A stretch of DNA of 64,000 nt from an uncultured Bacillaceae bacterium (GCA_947497585.1 CANMHG010000006.1:1-64000); one strand, 5' to 3'. Shown: positions 43,210 through 53,362, counted from the stretch's first letter. A program made the numbers and translations. Notes: generated from the letters alone by a model not told the origin.

Positions 43210-44982
43210 TTATTCATTAACTCGTACTGGTAAAACTCCTTGTGCTTCTTTTTTTCCAAACAACACATCTACTGTTGCATTAAATGAAGCAGTTCCTGTA
43301 TCGTATTGTGCTATATAAACATCATAATTCTCTAAAGTTCGACTATCATATGGATTACGTGTAGAAACAATGATTGATTGTTTACTAATGTCAATGATTG
43401 ATTGAACCGCACCCATTTTCCAACCGTCCTTACTTAAGTCTTCTTCATTTGCTGTGTTGGTTGCAACGATAACTGTCTCAGCTTCCTTGATCTTCTTTAC
43501 TTGATCATTATTTAACTTTCCAGACCAATTTTTTGACTTAGATAGCAAAATGGGTTCATTCCGCCATTGATATTTTTTAGTCGCATTTGTTAATCTTGTT
43601 AAACTTTGTCGGTCAAAGGCAACAAGAACAATTTTACCCTCGGCAGTTTCATCAAGTGGTAGTATTTGATCGCCTGAAACAACAGTAATAGATGCATCCG
43701 CAACTCTTTGTTCAAGCTCTACGATTTCTTTCGTACTGAGTTTCGTAAAATCAGTAGACTCTTGAAATAAAGTAGAAGATTTGACTTGCAGAACTCTTTT
43801 AACTGATTCATCAATTCTTCCCTCTTCTACACGCCCTGTCTTAACCGCATCGACAATCCCATCAAAGGCATGCTGTAAATTTTCTGGCATTAGGACAATA
43901 TCAACACCTGCTTCGATTGCAAGAATAGATGCTTCAGCCGTCCCAAAGTGATTGGCAACTGCTTTCATATCCATTGCATCTGTAAAAATTAACCCTTGAA
44001 ATGACAGGTCATTTCGGAGAATATCTGTTATGATCTTTGGAGAAAGCGTTGCTGGAAGTTCAATTGGAAGTCCATCTTTTTTGGATTTAACCGTTTCAGG
44101 CTCTATCTTATGAAAAGCAATATGAGCAGTCATGATCCCTTGGATACCACTCTCAATTAGAGATTTAAAAGGTACAAGCTCAAGATTTTGTAAATCATTT
44201 ATCGTTTTATTACTCTCTGGTAGCACAAAATGTGAATCTAGTGAAACATCGCCATGTCCTGGAAAGTGCTTGCCTACAGCAAGAACACCCGCTTCATTTA
44301 AACCCTTCATATACGCATGACCTAGTTCAATTACCGTGTTTGGGTCATCTCCAAAAGCACGCACTCCAATAACTGGGTTGTTAGGATTATTATTTACATC
44401 CAGTACTGGACCAAAATTAACATGAATACCTAAACTCCTTAACTCAGAACCAATACCTATTCCAACTTCCTTGGCTAAGGCAGGATCATTCGCGGCACCT
44501 AAAGCCATATTTCCTGGCATTGATGGCATAAATGGGATACGTGTTACAAGGCCACCTTCTTGGTCAACACTTATCATTAACGGAATTTCAGCCTGCTCTT
44601 GCATCGAGGAAATTAAATGGGATGTCTGGGCTTTATTTTTAAAATTCTCAGCAAAAAGGATAACTCCACCTATATGTTTGTTTTGAATTTCTGACTTTAT
44701 TTCATCATTCAAACTAGTAACTGGTATATTATCCCATTCACGAAAATCTGGCATCAGGAGCTGACCAACTTTTTCTTCTAACGTAAGAGTCTTCATAAAA
44801 TCATCAACTGATATTTTTTGAGATAAAACATCCTCCCAATTACCCTTGCTTGGTTTAATCTTATGTACTGAATTTGTTTTATGAGTTTCTTCGTTACCTG
44901 GAGCACTGTCAGTAAACTGTATAATTACAAAAATGAGAATAACAGTTAGAGTTATTCCCAGTAGTATCTTCTTAATTTTCAT
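43210..44982 (-). CDS. Glycoside hydrolase family 3, membrane-anchored beta-N-acetylglucosaminidase (NagZ-like)
   Basis: About 590 residues. An N-terminal anchor or signal segment (ILLGITLTVILIFVIIQFT) is followed by a GH3 domain. The NagZ hallmark KHFPGHGDVSLDSH, with the catalytic Asp-His pair, is present, and FTDAMDMKAV holds the nucleophile Asp. A C-terminal GH3 second domain is also seen. It would remove GlcNAc from muropeptides outside the membrane, complementing the cytoplasmic NagZ at 47084. The start is GTG-ATG next to AGGATG. 15 bases behind anmK. Confidence 0.9.
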   Translation of the reverse strand: MKIKKILLGITLTVILIFVIIQFTDSAPGNEETHKTNSVHKIKPSKGNWEDVLSQKISVDDFMKTLTLEEKVGQLLMPDFREWDNIPVTSLNDEIKSEIQNKHIGGVILFAENFKNKAQTSHLISSMQEQAEIPLMISVDQEGGLVTRIPFMPSMPGNMALGAANDPALAKEVGIGIGSELRSLGIHVNFGPVLDVNNNPNNPVIGVRAFGDDPNTVIELGHAYMKGLNEAGVLAVGKHFPGHGDVSLDSHFVLPESNKTINDLQNLELVPFKSLIESGIQGIMTAHIAFHKIEPETVKSKKDGLPIELPATLSPKIITDILRNDLSFQGLIFTDAMDMKAVANHFGTAEASILAIEAGVDIVLMPENLQHAFDGIVDAVKTGRVEEGRIDESVKRVLQVKSSTLFQESTDFTKLSTKEIVELEQRVADASITVVSGDQILPLDETAEGKIVLVAFDRQSLTRLTNATKKYQWRNEPILLSKSKNWSGKLNNDQVKKIKEAETVIVATNTANEEDLSKDGWKMGAVQSIIDISKQSIIVSTRNPYDSRTLENYDVYIAQYDTGTASFNATVDVLFGKKEAQGVLPVRVNE

Positions 44983-45000
44983 CACATCCTAGTCGTTTAT

Positions 45001-46173
45001 CTAGGGTAACACTAACTTCCCCATCATCGTTTTTCTTTTTGCACCTGTTGCTGAAGGAAGATTATTTGTATTTCCATGTATAAACTCATTGCCTAAAATA
45101 GCAAACGCAACAGCCTCTTTTGCATCACTCGATACATTAATTGCTTCCATCGTTAAGACGTTTTGCTTCAGTCTTTTTTGGAGCGCATTCATAATAAATG
45201 TATTATGAACACCACCACCACCAACTAAAACCTCACTAATGTCCACTTCATTTTTTAGGCACTGCTCAATATTGAGAGCAATTGTTTCAACTGTAAATTG
45301 TGTTACCGTGGCAATAATCGATTCAAAGGATAGCCCTCTTGCTTTTCCTTCAAGCCATAGATTACGAGCAACATCACTCGTATAATATTCTCTACCAGTA
45401 CTTTTTGGAGGTGCCTCATGAACAAAGGAATCTGAGTCCACAAGTTTTCGAAGCAATTGATTATCAACTGTACCACTTTGCGCATGATTGCCACCATAGT
45501 CGAAGTTTTCTTTCCCATTTGTGCCAATTGCTACAATCGCATCTATCAACACATTTCCCGGTCCTGTATCAAAAGCAAGTATGTTTTCTTCTTTTGTATT
45601 AGCAGGGATCACAGTAATATTGCTCATTCCACCTATGTTTAGTAATATCCTCCCAATACTCAGATCATGGAAAAGCAGGTAATCAACAAAAGGTACAAGT
45701 GGTGCTCCTTGCCCACCTACAGCCATATCACTTGGCCTGAAATCTCCTACTGTAACGCACCCTGTATTTGCTGAAATAACAGCTAGCTCTCCGATTTGAA
45801 GAGTCGCTCCAACTTGAGGCATGTGGTATATTGTTTGACCGTGTGAACTAATTAAATCAATATCATCTGGTTTCTTACCTGCTTTTGAAATAACATCTAA
45901 TGCTGCAGCCGAAAATTTCTTCCCTAGCTCTACATTCATGTGGCAGATTTTATCGACAGAAGATGTTTCTGGATTACATAATTGCAATATGTCATTCTTT
46001 TCATTCTCAGTAAAAGCTACTGTTTCAAATTCTAGTAGATTCACTTTCGTTTGTTTTCCAAAACCCTCTATTTCTACTAGTGCTGCATCTATTCCATCCA
46101 GCGAAGTACCAGACATTAATCCAACAATAAGCTTTTTCTCTTTAGAATGAATGGCAGACAGGAGATCGATCAT
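45001..46173 (-). CDS. anmK: Anhydro-N-acetylmuramic acid kinase
   Basis: A 390-residue kinase of the ASKHA fold that opens 1,6-anhydro-MurNAc and phosphorylates it to MurNAc-6P. Phosphate-binding GLMSGTSLDGIDAALVEI near residue 18; GQTIYHMP, GDFRPSDMAVGGQGAPLVP and LNIGGMSNITV follow. The start overlaps the murR stop (ATGA). Its product is the substrate of MurQ. Gram-positives make little anhydro-MurNAc themselves, so scavenging of foreign wall fragments is implied. Confidence 0.95.
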   Translation of the reverse strand: MIDLLSAIHSKEKKLIVGLMSGTSLDGIDAALVEIEGFGKQTKVNLLEFETVAFTENEKNDILQLCNPETSSVDKICHMNVELGKKFSAAALDVISKAGKKPDDIDLISSHGQTIYHMPQVGATLQIGELAVISANTGCVTVGDFRPSDMAVGGQGAPLVPFVDYLLFHDLSIGRILLNIGGMSNITVIPANTKEENILAFDTGPGNVLIDAIVAIGTNGKENFDYGGNHAQSGTVDNQLLRKLVDSDSFVHEAPPKSTGREYYTSDVARNLWLEGKARGLSFESIIATVTQFTVETIALNIEQCLKNEVDISEVLVGGGGVHNTFIMNALQKRLKQNVLTMEAINVSSDAKEAVAFAILGNEFIHGNTNNLPSATGAKRKTMMGKLVLP

Positions 46174-47063
46174 TCCTGTTCACCTCTCACTTCACTTCTC
46201 TTTCCCATTTTGTTTCCGAGCATGTCAATGGTTTCACGTGTTTGATCTAAATGACGAATGGTCTCGTCATAATTTTGTGTTGCAACAGACATGAACAAAA
46301 TATCAATGATATGAAGTTGAGCCAATCTTGAAGAAGTGGCACCACTTCGGAAGGTAGCCTCCTTAGAAGCTGAGGTATATAGCTTAATCTGTGCTCGGTC
46401 CGAAACTGGTGATGAACCGAATTTTGTTAATGAAATCGTTTTGGCACCCTTTTTGTGAGCTAAATCCAAAATTTTCGCAACTTCAATTGTTTCTCCAGAG
46501 AAGGAAATACCAAAGACAACATCACCAGGTTCAACATTTGCAATTAACATCGCAACAATATGGATATCCGTGAAAGCTGTTGCTTGTTTATTAATCCTCA
46601 TAAACTTTTGTTGCGCATCAAGAGCAATAATACTTGATGCTCCTACACCAAAAAAGTGAATCGTTTTTGCATGTTTAACAGCTTCAACTGCTTTAGAAAG
46701 CTCATTGCGATCTAATACTTCGACCGTTTTGCGAAGAGTTTGAATGCTATTGTTTGTCATTTTATCAATAACCGTAGCTTGTGATTCGTTCGGTTTAATA
46801 TCTCTGTAGCCTTCTTCATCTTTTTTATGTAAATCTCCAGCTACTTTTAACTTTAGTTCCTGTATTCCCTTCAATCCCAATGACTTACATAAACGAATAA
46901 CAGCGGCACCACTCGTAGAGCTGCGCTCACCAAGCTCACTTGCTGTTAATGTAATAGCTGTATTAGGATCCTCCAATATATATGTGGCAATTTTTCTTTC
47001 TGAAAGTGGTAGTTTATCTAGCATTTCAGAAAGAATAACCAATCCCCCAGTCGTTGTTGACAT
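46170..47063 (-). CDS. murR: MurR/RpiR family transcriptional regulator
   Basis: A 297-residue regulator: N-terminal RpiR helix-turn-helix (about residues 1-77; ASELGERSSTSGAAVIRLCK) and a C-terminal SIS sugar-phosphate domain (IHFFGVGASSIIALDAQQK; GISFSGETIEVAK). MurR responds to MurNAc-6P; here it most likely controls the surrounding cluster. ATG at 47063 has AAAGGA 10 bases upstream; GTG at 47072 is too close to it. Lies between nagZ and anmK in one transcript. Confidence 0.9.
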   Translation of the reverse strand: MSTTTGGLVILSEMLDKLPLSERKIATYILEDPNTAITLTASELGERSSTSGAAVIRLCKSLGLKGIQELKLKVAGDLHKKDEEGYRDIKPNESQATVIDKMTNNSIQTLRKTVEVLDRNELSKAVEAVKHAKTIHFFGVGASSIIALDAQQKFMRINKQATAFTDIHIVAMLIANVEPGDVVFGISFSGETIEVAKILDLAHKKGAKTISLTKFGSSPVSDRAQIKLYTSASKEATFRSGATSSRLAQLHIIDILFMSVATQNYDETIRHLDQTRETIDMLGNKMGKRSEVRGEQE

Positions 47064-47083
47064 GCTGTTCACATCCTTTAGGA

Positions 47084-48697
47084 CTATCTATTTTTAAGTG
47101 TAATTGGTAGTTTTCCAGTGACCTCTTCTTTACCAAACATCGCTTTAACTGCCATTCGTAAAGCTGGGGTTGTGAACTCATATGTTGCAATGTATGCATC
47201 AATATGTGGTGGAAGATAGGAAATGTCATAAGGACTTCTCATCGCTATCACGATGATTTTCTTTCCTAGTTCCGACAATTTTTCGATTAGGCGAATGTGC
47301 CCAGGTGAATTTGAAGCAGTTAACGTTCCTACTATTATTATTTCATATTCTAATGCTTTTTCAATAACATCTGTTGTATGCTCTTCCGTTAAGTCAATGG
47401 GAAGAGATTTTATTGTTGCATTAGGATTCACTTCTTTAATCACAGAACCTAAAGCATTACTAGAATAGCGTTTATCTTCCACTTCTGTTAGATACGAATT
47501 AGTAGGGTACATAACGAGTACTTTATTATTTGATTCGGTTGATAATGGCAGGGTACCCTCATTTTTCACAATCGTAATTCCATGCCTGAATGCTTTTTCA
47601 GCCATTTGTTGATGTCTGGCACAACCTACAACTTCTGAAACTTTTACATCATCCAAAGTTGTAGCAATATCATCCCATGATAGATAACGACTCTTCAATT
47701 TGTGAACACGTTCCAACGCAGCGTCGATTTGTTCTATCGAAATCTCTCCATTTTGGGCGGCTCTTTCAATGGCTGCAATCGCGTCCTTTTGAAGAGCTGG
47801 AAGATGTGAAATCATGATTAAATCAACACCCGCTTTGATTGCTTCAACCGCACCTTGTGCCGTTCCAATTGTATCAGAGATAGCTTTCATCTCCATACAA
47901 TCGGTTGTAACAACCCCTTGAAATCCTAATTTTTCTCTGAGTAATCCTGTAATGATTGATTTTGACATCGTTGCAGGGACACCTGGTTGCTTTTCGATGG
48001 CAGGAAAATAAACATGGGCAGACATAACCGTATCTGCTCCTTCAAGAATACACTTTTTAAATGGAACAAGTTCAACCTCGTCTAAACGCTCTACTGAATG
48101 AGTGATTGTCGGAAGTGCTAAATGGGAATCTATATTTGTGTCACCATGTCCTGGAAAATGCTTGAGTGCCGTGATAACTCCAGCGTTTTGCATTCCTTTC
48201 ATAGCTGCCGCACCAAACTCAGCTACTTTTTCAGGATTTTCACCGAATGAACGAACCCCAATAACCGGGTTATCCGGATTATTGTTAACATCTACAACGG
48301 GCGCTAAGTTCCAATTAATTCCGAGTGCCTTTAGCTCTGTTCCAGTCGCCATACCCATTTCATAAGCAAACTTCGAATCATCCGTTGCACCTAGTAGCAT
48401 TGCACCTGGAAATACAGTTGTACCTTCTCCTAGTCTTCTAACCACTCCATTTTCTTGATCGATACAGATTAGTAGTGGTAATTCTTGATCTGCATTTTTT
48501 GCTTCAAGTTGTAATTTTGTAGTTAACTGTAAGATTTCAACAGGTGTTCCTATATTACGACCAAACAGGATGATACCACCAACATGATAATCTCTTATTA
48601 ACTCAAGTATTTCATCAGATGCTTCGACTGCTGAGTTTGCTTTAAAACCACATACCATTAACTGACCAATTTTTTGTCTGAGCGTAAGATTTTTCAT
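47084..48697 (-). CDS. nagZ: Beta-N-acetylglucosaminidase NagZ (cytoplasmic)
   Basis: A 537-residue GH3 enzyme without signal peptide or anchor. KHFPGHGDTNIDSHLALP carries the catalytic His-Asp dyad, TTDCMEMKAISDT the nucleophile Asp, and IDQENGVVRRLGEG a substrate loop. It would split GlcNAc-MurNAc(-peptide) inside the cell. It starts immediately at the permease stop, with GGGAGGAG inside the permease gene. A paralogue with a membrane anchor lies at 43210. Confidence 0.93.
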   Translation of the reverse strand: MKNLTLRQKIGQLMVCGFKANSAVEASDEILELIRDYHVGGIILFGRNIGTPVEILQLTTKLQLEAKNADQELPLLICIDQENGVVRRLGEGTTVFPGAMLLGATDDSKFAYEMGMATGTELKALGINWNLAPVVDVNNNPDNPVIGVRSFGENPEKVAEFGAAAMKGMQNAGVITALKHFPGHGDTNIDSHLALPTITHSVERLDEVELVPFKKCILEGADTVMSAHVYFPAIEKQPGVPATMSKSIITGLLREKLGFQGVVTTDCMEMKAISDTIGTAQGAVEAIKAGVDLIMISHLPALQKDAIAAIERAAQNGEISIEQIDAALERVHKLKSRYLSWDDIATTLDDVKVSEVVGCARHQQMAEKAFRHGITIVKNEGTLPLSTESNNKVLVMYPTNSYLTEVEDKRYSSNALGSVIKEVNPNATIKSLPIDLTEEHTTDVIEKALEYEIIIVGTLTASNSPGHIRLIEKLSELGKKIIVIAMRSPYDISYLPPHIDAYIATYEFTTPALRMAVKAMFGKEEVTGKLPITLKNR

Positions 48698-49669
48698 TTA
48701 TTCCTTCACTCCTCCCATGGCTAGACCTTTTACAAAATATCGTTGGAACAATAAGAAGAACACAATCATCGGAATTGCAGCAACACTTGCTCCTGCCATT
48801 AGTAGTTTAAAGTCTGCTAGATTGGCATCCTGTAATGTTTTAAGGCCTACTGGTAGTGTGAATAAATCTTTATCATTTAATACAATAATCGGCCATAAGA
48901 AGGAGTTCCACATTAACACAAATGTAAAGATTCCTAATACCGCCATTGCTGGCTTAGCTAGTGGCACAATAATCTTCCAAAAAATTCTCCATTCAGATGC
49001 TCCGTCTATTTTCGCAGCCTCGATTAGTTCATCTGGAATTGTAAGTAAGAATTGCCTCATTAAGAAAACGCCGAAAGCTAAAGAGATACTTGGTAAAATT
49101 AATGCCCAGTGTGTATCAAACAATTGTAACTTTTGAACCATGATGAAGGTTGGAACGAGAGTAACTTGTTCTGGTATCATCATTGTCGCAATGATCATCC
49201 AAAAGATAATCATTTTACCCGGAAATTCCTTTTTGGCCAGTACATAGCCAGACATCGTATCAAATAATACAATTAGTACTGTTCCTAATATGGCTATATA
49301 AAGACTATTAAACAGCCATTTTAAAATAGGCGTTCTTTCAAATAAAATCACAAAGCTTTCAAAGGTCTTTTTACGTACCTCTGTCATTTTTTCTCCATGA
49401 TACTTTGCTTGTTCAAGATCACCCTGAGCAGTTGCTTCTCGTTTCTTTTCCCATTGCGAAAAGTATTCTGTGATACCCATTGGATACACCTTAGGAGGAT
49501 TTGATTCAACATAAGATATCGGCTTTGACATTTCTTCATTTTGATAGCTAGGTAATTGTAGGGCAGTAGAAAATATCCAATATAAAGGTAATAGTGAGGC
49601 AACAGCCATCCCTATTAAAAGTAAATAAGTTATTATTCTACCAATCTTATAAGACATTTGATTAGACAT
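48698..49669 (-). CDS. Carbohydrate ABC transporter permease (MalG type)
   Basis: A 323-residue permease with six membrane helices and the EAA loop EAAKIDGASEWRIFWKIIVP. An extra-cytoplasmic segment of about 90 residues follows the first helix. Together with the permease at 49688 and binding protein at 50707 it forms a CUT1 importer. No ATPase is encoded nearby; such systems in Bacillus share MsmX. Amino-sugar or muropeptide sugar import is inferred from the neighbours. Confidence 0.9.
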   Translation of the reverse strand: MSNQMSYKIGRIITYLLLIGMAVASLLPLYWIFSTALQLPSYQNEEMSKPISYVESNPPKVYPMGITEYFSQWEKKREATAQGDLEQAKYHGEKMTEVRKKTFESFVILFERTPILKWLFNSLYIAILGTVLIVLFDTMSGYVLAKKEFPGKMIIFWMIIATMMIPEQVTLVPTFIMVQKLQLFDTHWALILPSISLAFGVFLMRQFLLTIPDELIEAAKIDGASEWRIFWKIIVPLAKPAMAVLGIFTFVLMWNSFLWPIIVLNDKDLFTLPVGLKTLQDANLADFKLLMAGASVAAIPMIVFFLLFQRYFVKGLAMGGVKE

Positions 49670-49687
49670 ATCTTTTTCACCAACTTT

Positions 49688-50617
49688 TTATTTATCAGAT
49701 TGTAAAACTCGGTATTGGAAAATCGCGAATACCATGATTATTGCAAAAAGAATCATTGATTGAGCAGATGCCCCTCCAAAGTTAAAGTCTCTAAATGCCG
49801 TTTTATAAATAACATGAACGATTGTCTCTGTTGAATTTCCAGGTCCACCGCCGGTCATCATGATAATTTGGGTAAACACCTGAAAAGATGAGATCGTACT
49901 TAGAATAACTAAATACAACGTAGTAGGTTTTAATAGTGGAACGGTAATTTTTATCCAACGTTGAAATGCGTTTGCTCCATCAATTTTTGCAGCTTCGTAC
50001 AATGATGGGTTTACATCATTCATTGCAGCAAGGTAAATAATGATACCTGAGCCTGGTGGAATAAGTATTGCCATAATCATTAATGAAGGTAGTGCTGTTG
50101 CAGATTGCCCTAACCAATCAATGTTTTCGACTCCAAAAAAGTTCATAATATAATTAAATAGTCCAAATCGATAATTGTACATCCAGCGCCAAACCATTGC
50201 GATAATAACCATGGATGTTACTTGTGGTAAGTAAAAAGCAGCACGGAAAAATGACTGTGAATGCTTACCTAATGGATGAATCAGTGTCGCAATTAATAAG
50301 GCTGTAATTACAAAAGCTGGTACGGTTACGATCGTGTATAAAAATGTATTCCAAAGTGATACCATGAACACTTCGTTTTTAAATACACTAATATAGTTCT
50401 TTAACCCTACCCACTCTGAATTAAATACACCTACATCTTGGAAAGATAAAATAAATGACCAAATGATCGGAATAAGCATAAAAACCGCAAAGAATAGTAG
50501 CTTTGGTAAGAGGAAGAGGTAGGCAACTTTATTTTTTTTCACCTTTTTCCAGACGCTGTCTTGCTTGATTTCAATGCCGTTTGCTGTTTTGTAGTTTACT
50601 TTTTTGTTTAATTCCAT
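49688..50617 (-). CDS. Carbohydrate ABC transporter permease (MalF type)
   Basis: A 309-residue permease with six predicted helices and EAA loop YEAAKIDGANAFQRWIKITVP. ATG at 50617 follows AGGGGTG; a further in-frame start at 50632 is upstream of that site. A hairpin with a T-run separates it from the binding-protein gene, so it is probably made in smaller amounts. Confidence 0.9.
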   Translation of the reverse strand: MELNKKVNYKTANGIEIKQDSVWKKVKKNKVAYLFLLPKLLFFAVFMLIPIIWSFILSFQDVGVFNSEWVGLKNYISVFKNEVFMVSLWNTFLYTIVTVPAFVITALLIATLIHPLGKHSQSFFRAAFYLPQVTSMVIIAMVWRWMYNYRFGLFNYIMNFFGVENIDWLGQSATALPSLMIMAILIPPGSGIIIYLAAMNDVNPSLYEAAKIDGANAFQRWIKITVPLLKPTTLYLVILSTISSFQVFTQIIMMTGGGPGNSTETIVHVIYKTAFRDFNFGGASAQSMILFAIIMVFAIFQYRVLQSDK

Positions 50618-50662
50618 TCTTTCACCCCTCATAAAAGGAAAAACATAATTCTATGTCCATTT

Positions 50663-50700
50663 TAAAAAATAGCTCCCTTCCTTTCAATCGGAAGAGAGCT
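50663..50700 (-). terminator. Partial terminator between binding protein and permease genes
   Basis: AGCTCCCTTCC (50671-50681) pairs with GGAAGAGAGCT on the same strand, one mismatch; on the minus strand ATTTTTTAAAATG follows. Read-through is needed for the permeases, so it sets the ratio. Confidence 0.7.
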
Positions 50701-50706
50701 TCAATT

Positions 50707-52023
50707 TTACTCGCCTAAAATACCTTCTACAGCTTTTCTTGCAGCTGTTAATGCTTCTTCAGGTGTCTTTTCTCCATTTGCAGCTAATTGTAATTCTTTT
50801 TGGATTGCTTCATCAATTCTTGCCCATTTTTCATGACGAGGCATAGCAACTGCATGTGTTGTTAACTCTTGAGCTTTTGCTAATTCTGGGTTGTCACCAA
50901 ATGGATTTTGATCTACAGCGGATTGACGAGATGGGAATGTACCGTAGTTTTTAGCCCATTCAACTTGCTCATCAGCTGTTGAGATAAATTTAATAAATTC
51001 TGCAGTCATACGTTTTTTGTCAGCATCTTCTTGCTTGAACATTACCCAACCACCGACACCACCGATAGTTACAGGCTCACCCGTATCTCCAGTTGGATAT
51101 TCAGCAACCATGAAGTTCGTTTTAAACTTTTCACCTTGTGCTGCTGCGATAGCCCATGTAGCCCATGGTTGAACTGCAACAGTACGTTGGTCTGCAGCTG
51201 CCCATGCATTCCAAGTTCCACCAACATCAGCTCCACCCATTTCTTGAGGTGCTACATTGTGTTTGAATTTAAGGTCAACTAACTTTTGTAAACCACTAAT
51301 TGCTTCTTTAGAGTCAAAAGTATACTCAGTTGCATCTTCATTTAACGGGTATCCACCATCCATTAATAGGAATGGCCATGCTTCGTAATAACCAGGTAGT
51401 AAATAAGTAGAGAATCCATATACTCCGTCACCTGTTAAAGCTTTCATTTTTTCAACAAACTCATCATATGTCCAACGACCATCTACTGGTGGCTCAACAC
51501 CTTTTGCTTCAAAAATATCAAGATTTAAAAGCATTGCGTGTACTGTCATGGAGTTAGGTACACCATAGTATTTTCCATCAAAATCATATGCTGCTAAAGC
51601 ATTTGGATAGAAATCTTTTAATTCGTCTTTAGTATAAAATGCTCCAACCTCTTCAATAACACCTTGTTTAATGTGGTTGATATTTATCGCACCACTAATA
51701 TCAACAGCAGCAATGTCCGGCCAAGCACGACCTGCAATTGCAACACTTAGTTTATCATTAAATTCTGCCCATGGAGTTTGAACGATTTCGATTTCTACTC
51801 CAGGATATTTATCTTGGAATTCAGCTTTTTTCGCTTCTAACCAATGATATTTGTTTTCTTTGTCATCAGCCCAACGAGGACCATCCCAAATTGTAATTTT
51901 ACCTTCCCATTTTTCCCAATCTCCACTTTCACTTGTAGAAGCGGAATCTTTACTACAGCCTGCAAATACTGATAAAGTTAATAAAATAAGAGCAAACATG
52001 GTAAACAGCTTTTTAATACTCAC
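50707..52023 (-). CDS. Sugar ABC transporter substrate-binding lipoprotein
   Basis: A 438-residue CUT1-type binding protein. Lipoprotein signal MSIKKLFTMFALILLTLSVF ends in AGC; mature part opens with KITIWDGPRWADD and has typical sugar-binding features (many Trp and Tyr). GTG start with AAGGGGG. The cre site at 52099 suggests catabolite repression. In this context the ligand is probably a MurNAc- or GlcNAc-containing saccharide; not demonstrated by sequence. Confidence 0.9.
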   Translation of the reverse strand: MSIKKLFTMFALILLTLSVFAGCSKDSASTSESGDWEKWEGKITIWDGPRWADDKENKYHWLEAKKAEFQDKYPGVEIEIVQTPWAEFNDKLSVAIAGRAWPDIAAVDISGAININHIKQGVIEEVGAFYTKDELKDFYPNALAAYDFDGKYYGVPNSMTVHAMLLNLDIFEAKGVEPPVDGRWTYDEFVEKMKALTGDGVYGFSTYLLPGYYEAWPFLLMDGGYPLNEDATEYTFDSKEAISGLQKLVDLKFKHNVAPQEMGGADVGGTWNAWAAADQRTVAVQPWATWAIAAAQGEKFKTNFMVAEYPTGDTGEPVTIGGVGGWVMFKQEDADKKRMTAEFIKFISTADEQVEWAKNYGTFPSRQSAVDQNPFGDNPELAKAQELTTHAVAMPRHEKWARIDEAIQKELQLAANGEKTPEEALTAARKAVEGILGE

Positions 52024-52098
52024 AAATATTTCCCCCTTAAATTTGTTTAAGTCTATGATAAGTCTTATAAACTATAAGTTATAAAACATACCGCCATC

Positions 52099-52112
52099 TG
52101 TAAACGCTTCCA
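52099..52112. promoter_or_regulatory. CcpA-binding cre site
   Basis: TGTAAACGCTTCCA matches the cre consensus TGWAANCGNTNWCA with one mismatch. It overlaps a TTTACA that could be the -35 of a minus-strand promoter for the transporter genes (a TATAAC follows 15 bases on), so CcpA would block transcription when preferred sugars are present. Confidence 0.65.
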
Positions 52113-52138
52113 AACCTTATAAAAGAAGAGTAAAAATT

Positions 52139-53050
52139 CTATTCCCCTTTTGCTATATTAATTGCTTTTCTAACCAGTCCATCTGCTAGATCAATAGCTC
52201 TATTGGCTTCTTCATATGTAACATCCGCGTTAATCATGACAATTGCTGGCTTCACTTCATAGTTTGTTTTTTCTAAAATTGCACTTGCTAATTCTTCATC
52301 AGCCTTAGTAACCGTCATAACAATATTCTTTGCTCGTTCAATTAACTTTTGGTTACTAGCCTTAACATCAACCATTAGGTTTTCATATACTTTTCCTAGT
52401 TTGATCATTACAGTTGTTGAAAGCATATTAAGCACCATTTTTTGAGCAGTTGCAGCTTTCAATCTAGTTGAACCAGTTACTACCTCAGGGCCTGTAATTA
52501 CTTCAATAGGATGATTAACCATCTTACTAATCTCAGAATCTAGATTACAAGAAAGCGAAATTGTTTCTGCTCCTATGCTTTTTGCATGTTCTAGAGCGCC
52601 TATTACATAAGGAGTTCTACCACTAGCAGCAATGCCTACAATTACATCTTTACTTGAGAAATTCTGTTTGTCTAAGTCACTGCTACCTAGTTCTGCATCA
52701 TCCTCAGCACCTTCAACAGCTACTAGTAGAGCCTTTTCACCACCAGCTATAATTGCTTGAACTAAATCTGGGTCTGTACTAAAGGTTGGAGGACATTCAG
52801 CTGCATCAATCACACCTAACCTGCCACTTGTTCCAGCACCAATATAAAACAATCTTCCACCCTTTTTTAAGGATTGATAAATTGCGTCCACTGCTTTAGC
52901 AATTTGCGGAAGTGCAAGTTGAACAGCATCTGCGACAACTCGATCTTCCTTATTTATTAGCTGTAATACTTCTAGAGTAGACGATTGATCAATTTTCATC
53001 GAATCGCCATTTCTTAGCTCTGTTGTTAATTTAGAAAGGTCTACACTCAT
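52139..53050 (-). CDS. murQ: N-acetylmuramic acid 6-phosphate etherase
   Basis: Splits the lactyl ether of MurNAc-6P to give GlcNAc-6P and D-lactate. SIS-domain signature GAGTSGRLGVIDAAECPPTF near residue 70, then IAASGRTPYVIGALEHAK and TGSTRLKAATAQKMVLNM. 303 residues from the ATG at 53050; two further in-frame starts lie up to 53065, and no good ribosome binding site distinguishes them. First gene of the MurNAc cluster, divergent from the LytB-like gene. Confidence 0.95.
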   Translation of the reverse strand: MSVDLSKLTTELRNGDSMKIDQSSTLEVLQLINKEDRVVADAVQLALPQIAKAVDAIYQSLKKGGRLFYIGAGTSGRLGVIDAAECPPTFSTDPDLVQAIIAGGEKALLVAVEGAEDDAELGSSDLDKQNFSSKDVIVGIAASGRTPYVIGALEHAKSIGAETISLSCNLDSEISKMVNHPIEVITGPEVVTGSTRLKAATAQKMVLNMLSTTVMIKLGKVYENLMVDVKASNQKLIERAKNIVMTVTKADEELASAILEKTNYEVKPAIVMINADVTYEEANRAIDLADGLVRKAINIAKGE

Positions 53051-53362
53051 AATCATCACAACCAATCACATTCTTGTTGAAATCTAATTTTAATTTAATA
53101 ATACAACATTAAAATATTTTTTCAATACTTTTCATGGAATTTAATTTGAAAAATTTTGAAATTATATATTAAACCTTAATTCTCGCTGATAAATAGCACA
53201 TGATTATTTTGTACCATTTTTTTAAATGGATTTTTTATAAGTTGTTATTTTCTCCAGTAATAGCAAGGATTTTGCGAATCTAGTACTTTTGTCACTGAAA
53301 TAAAATTTTAAATATTTTTAAAAATACTAAAAGGAATTTTTAACAAACTTAAAGAATAGCTT

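Noticed and set aside
53080..53200. MurR operator before murQ
   Set aside because: There are inverted ATTTTAAT/ATTAAAAT arms and TTTTCA/TGAAAA pairs, but the region is so AT-rich that these occur easily; I have no consensus to test against.
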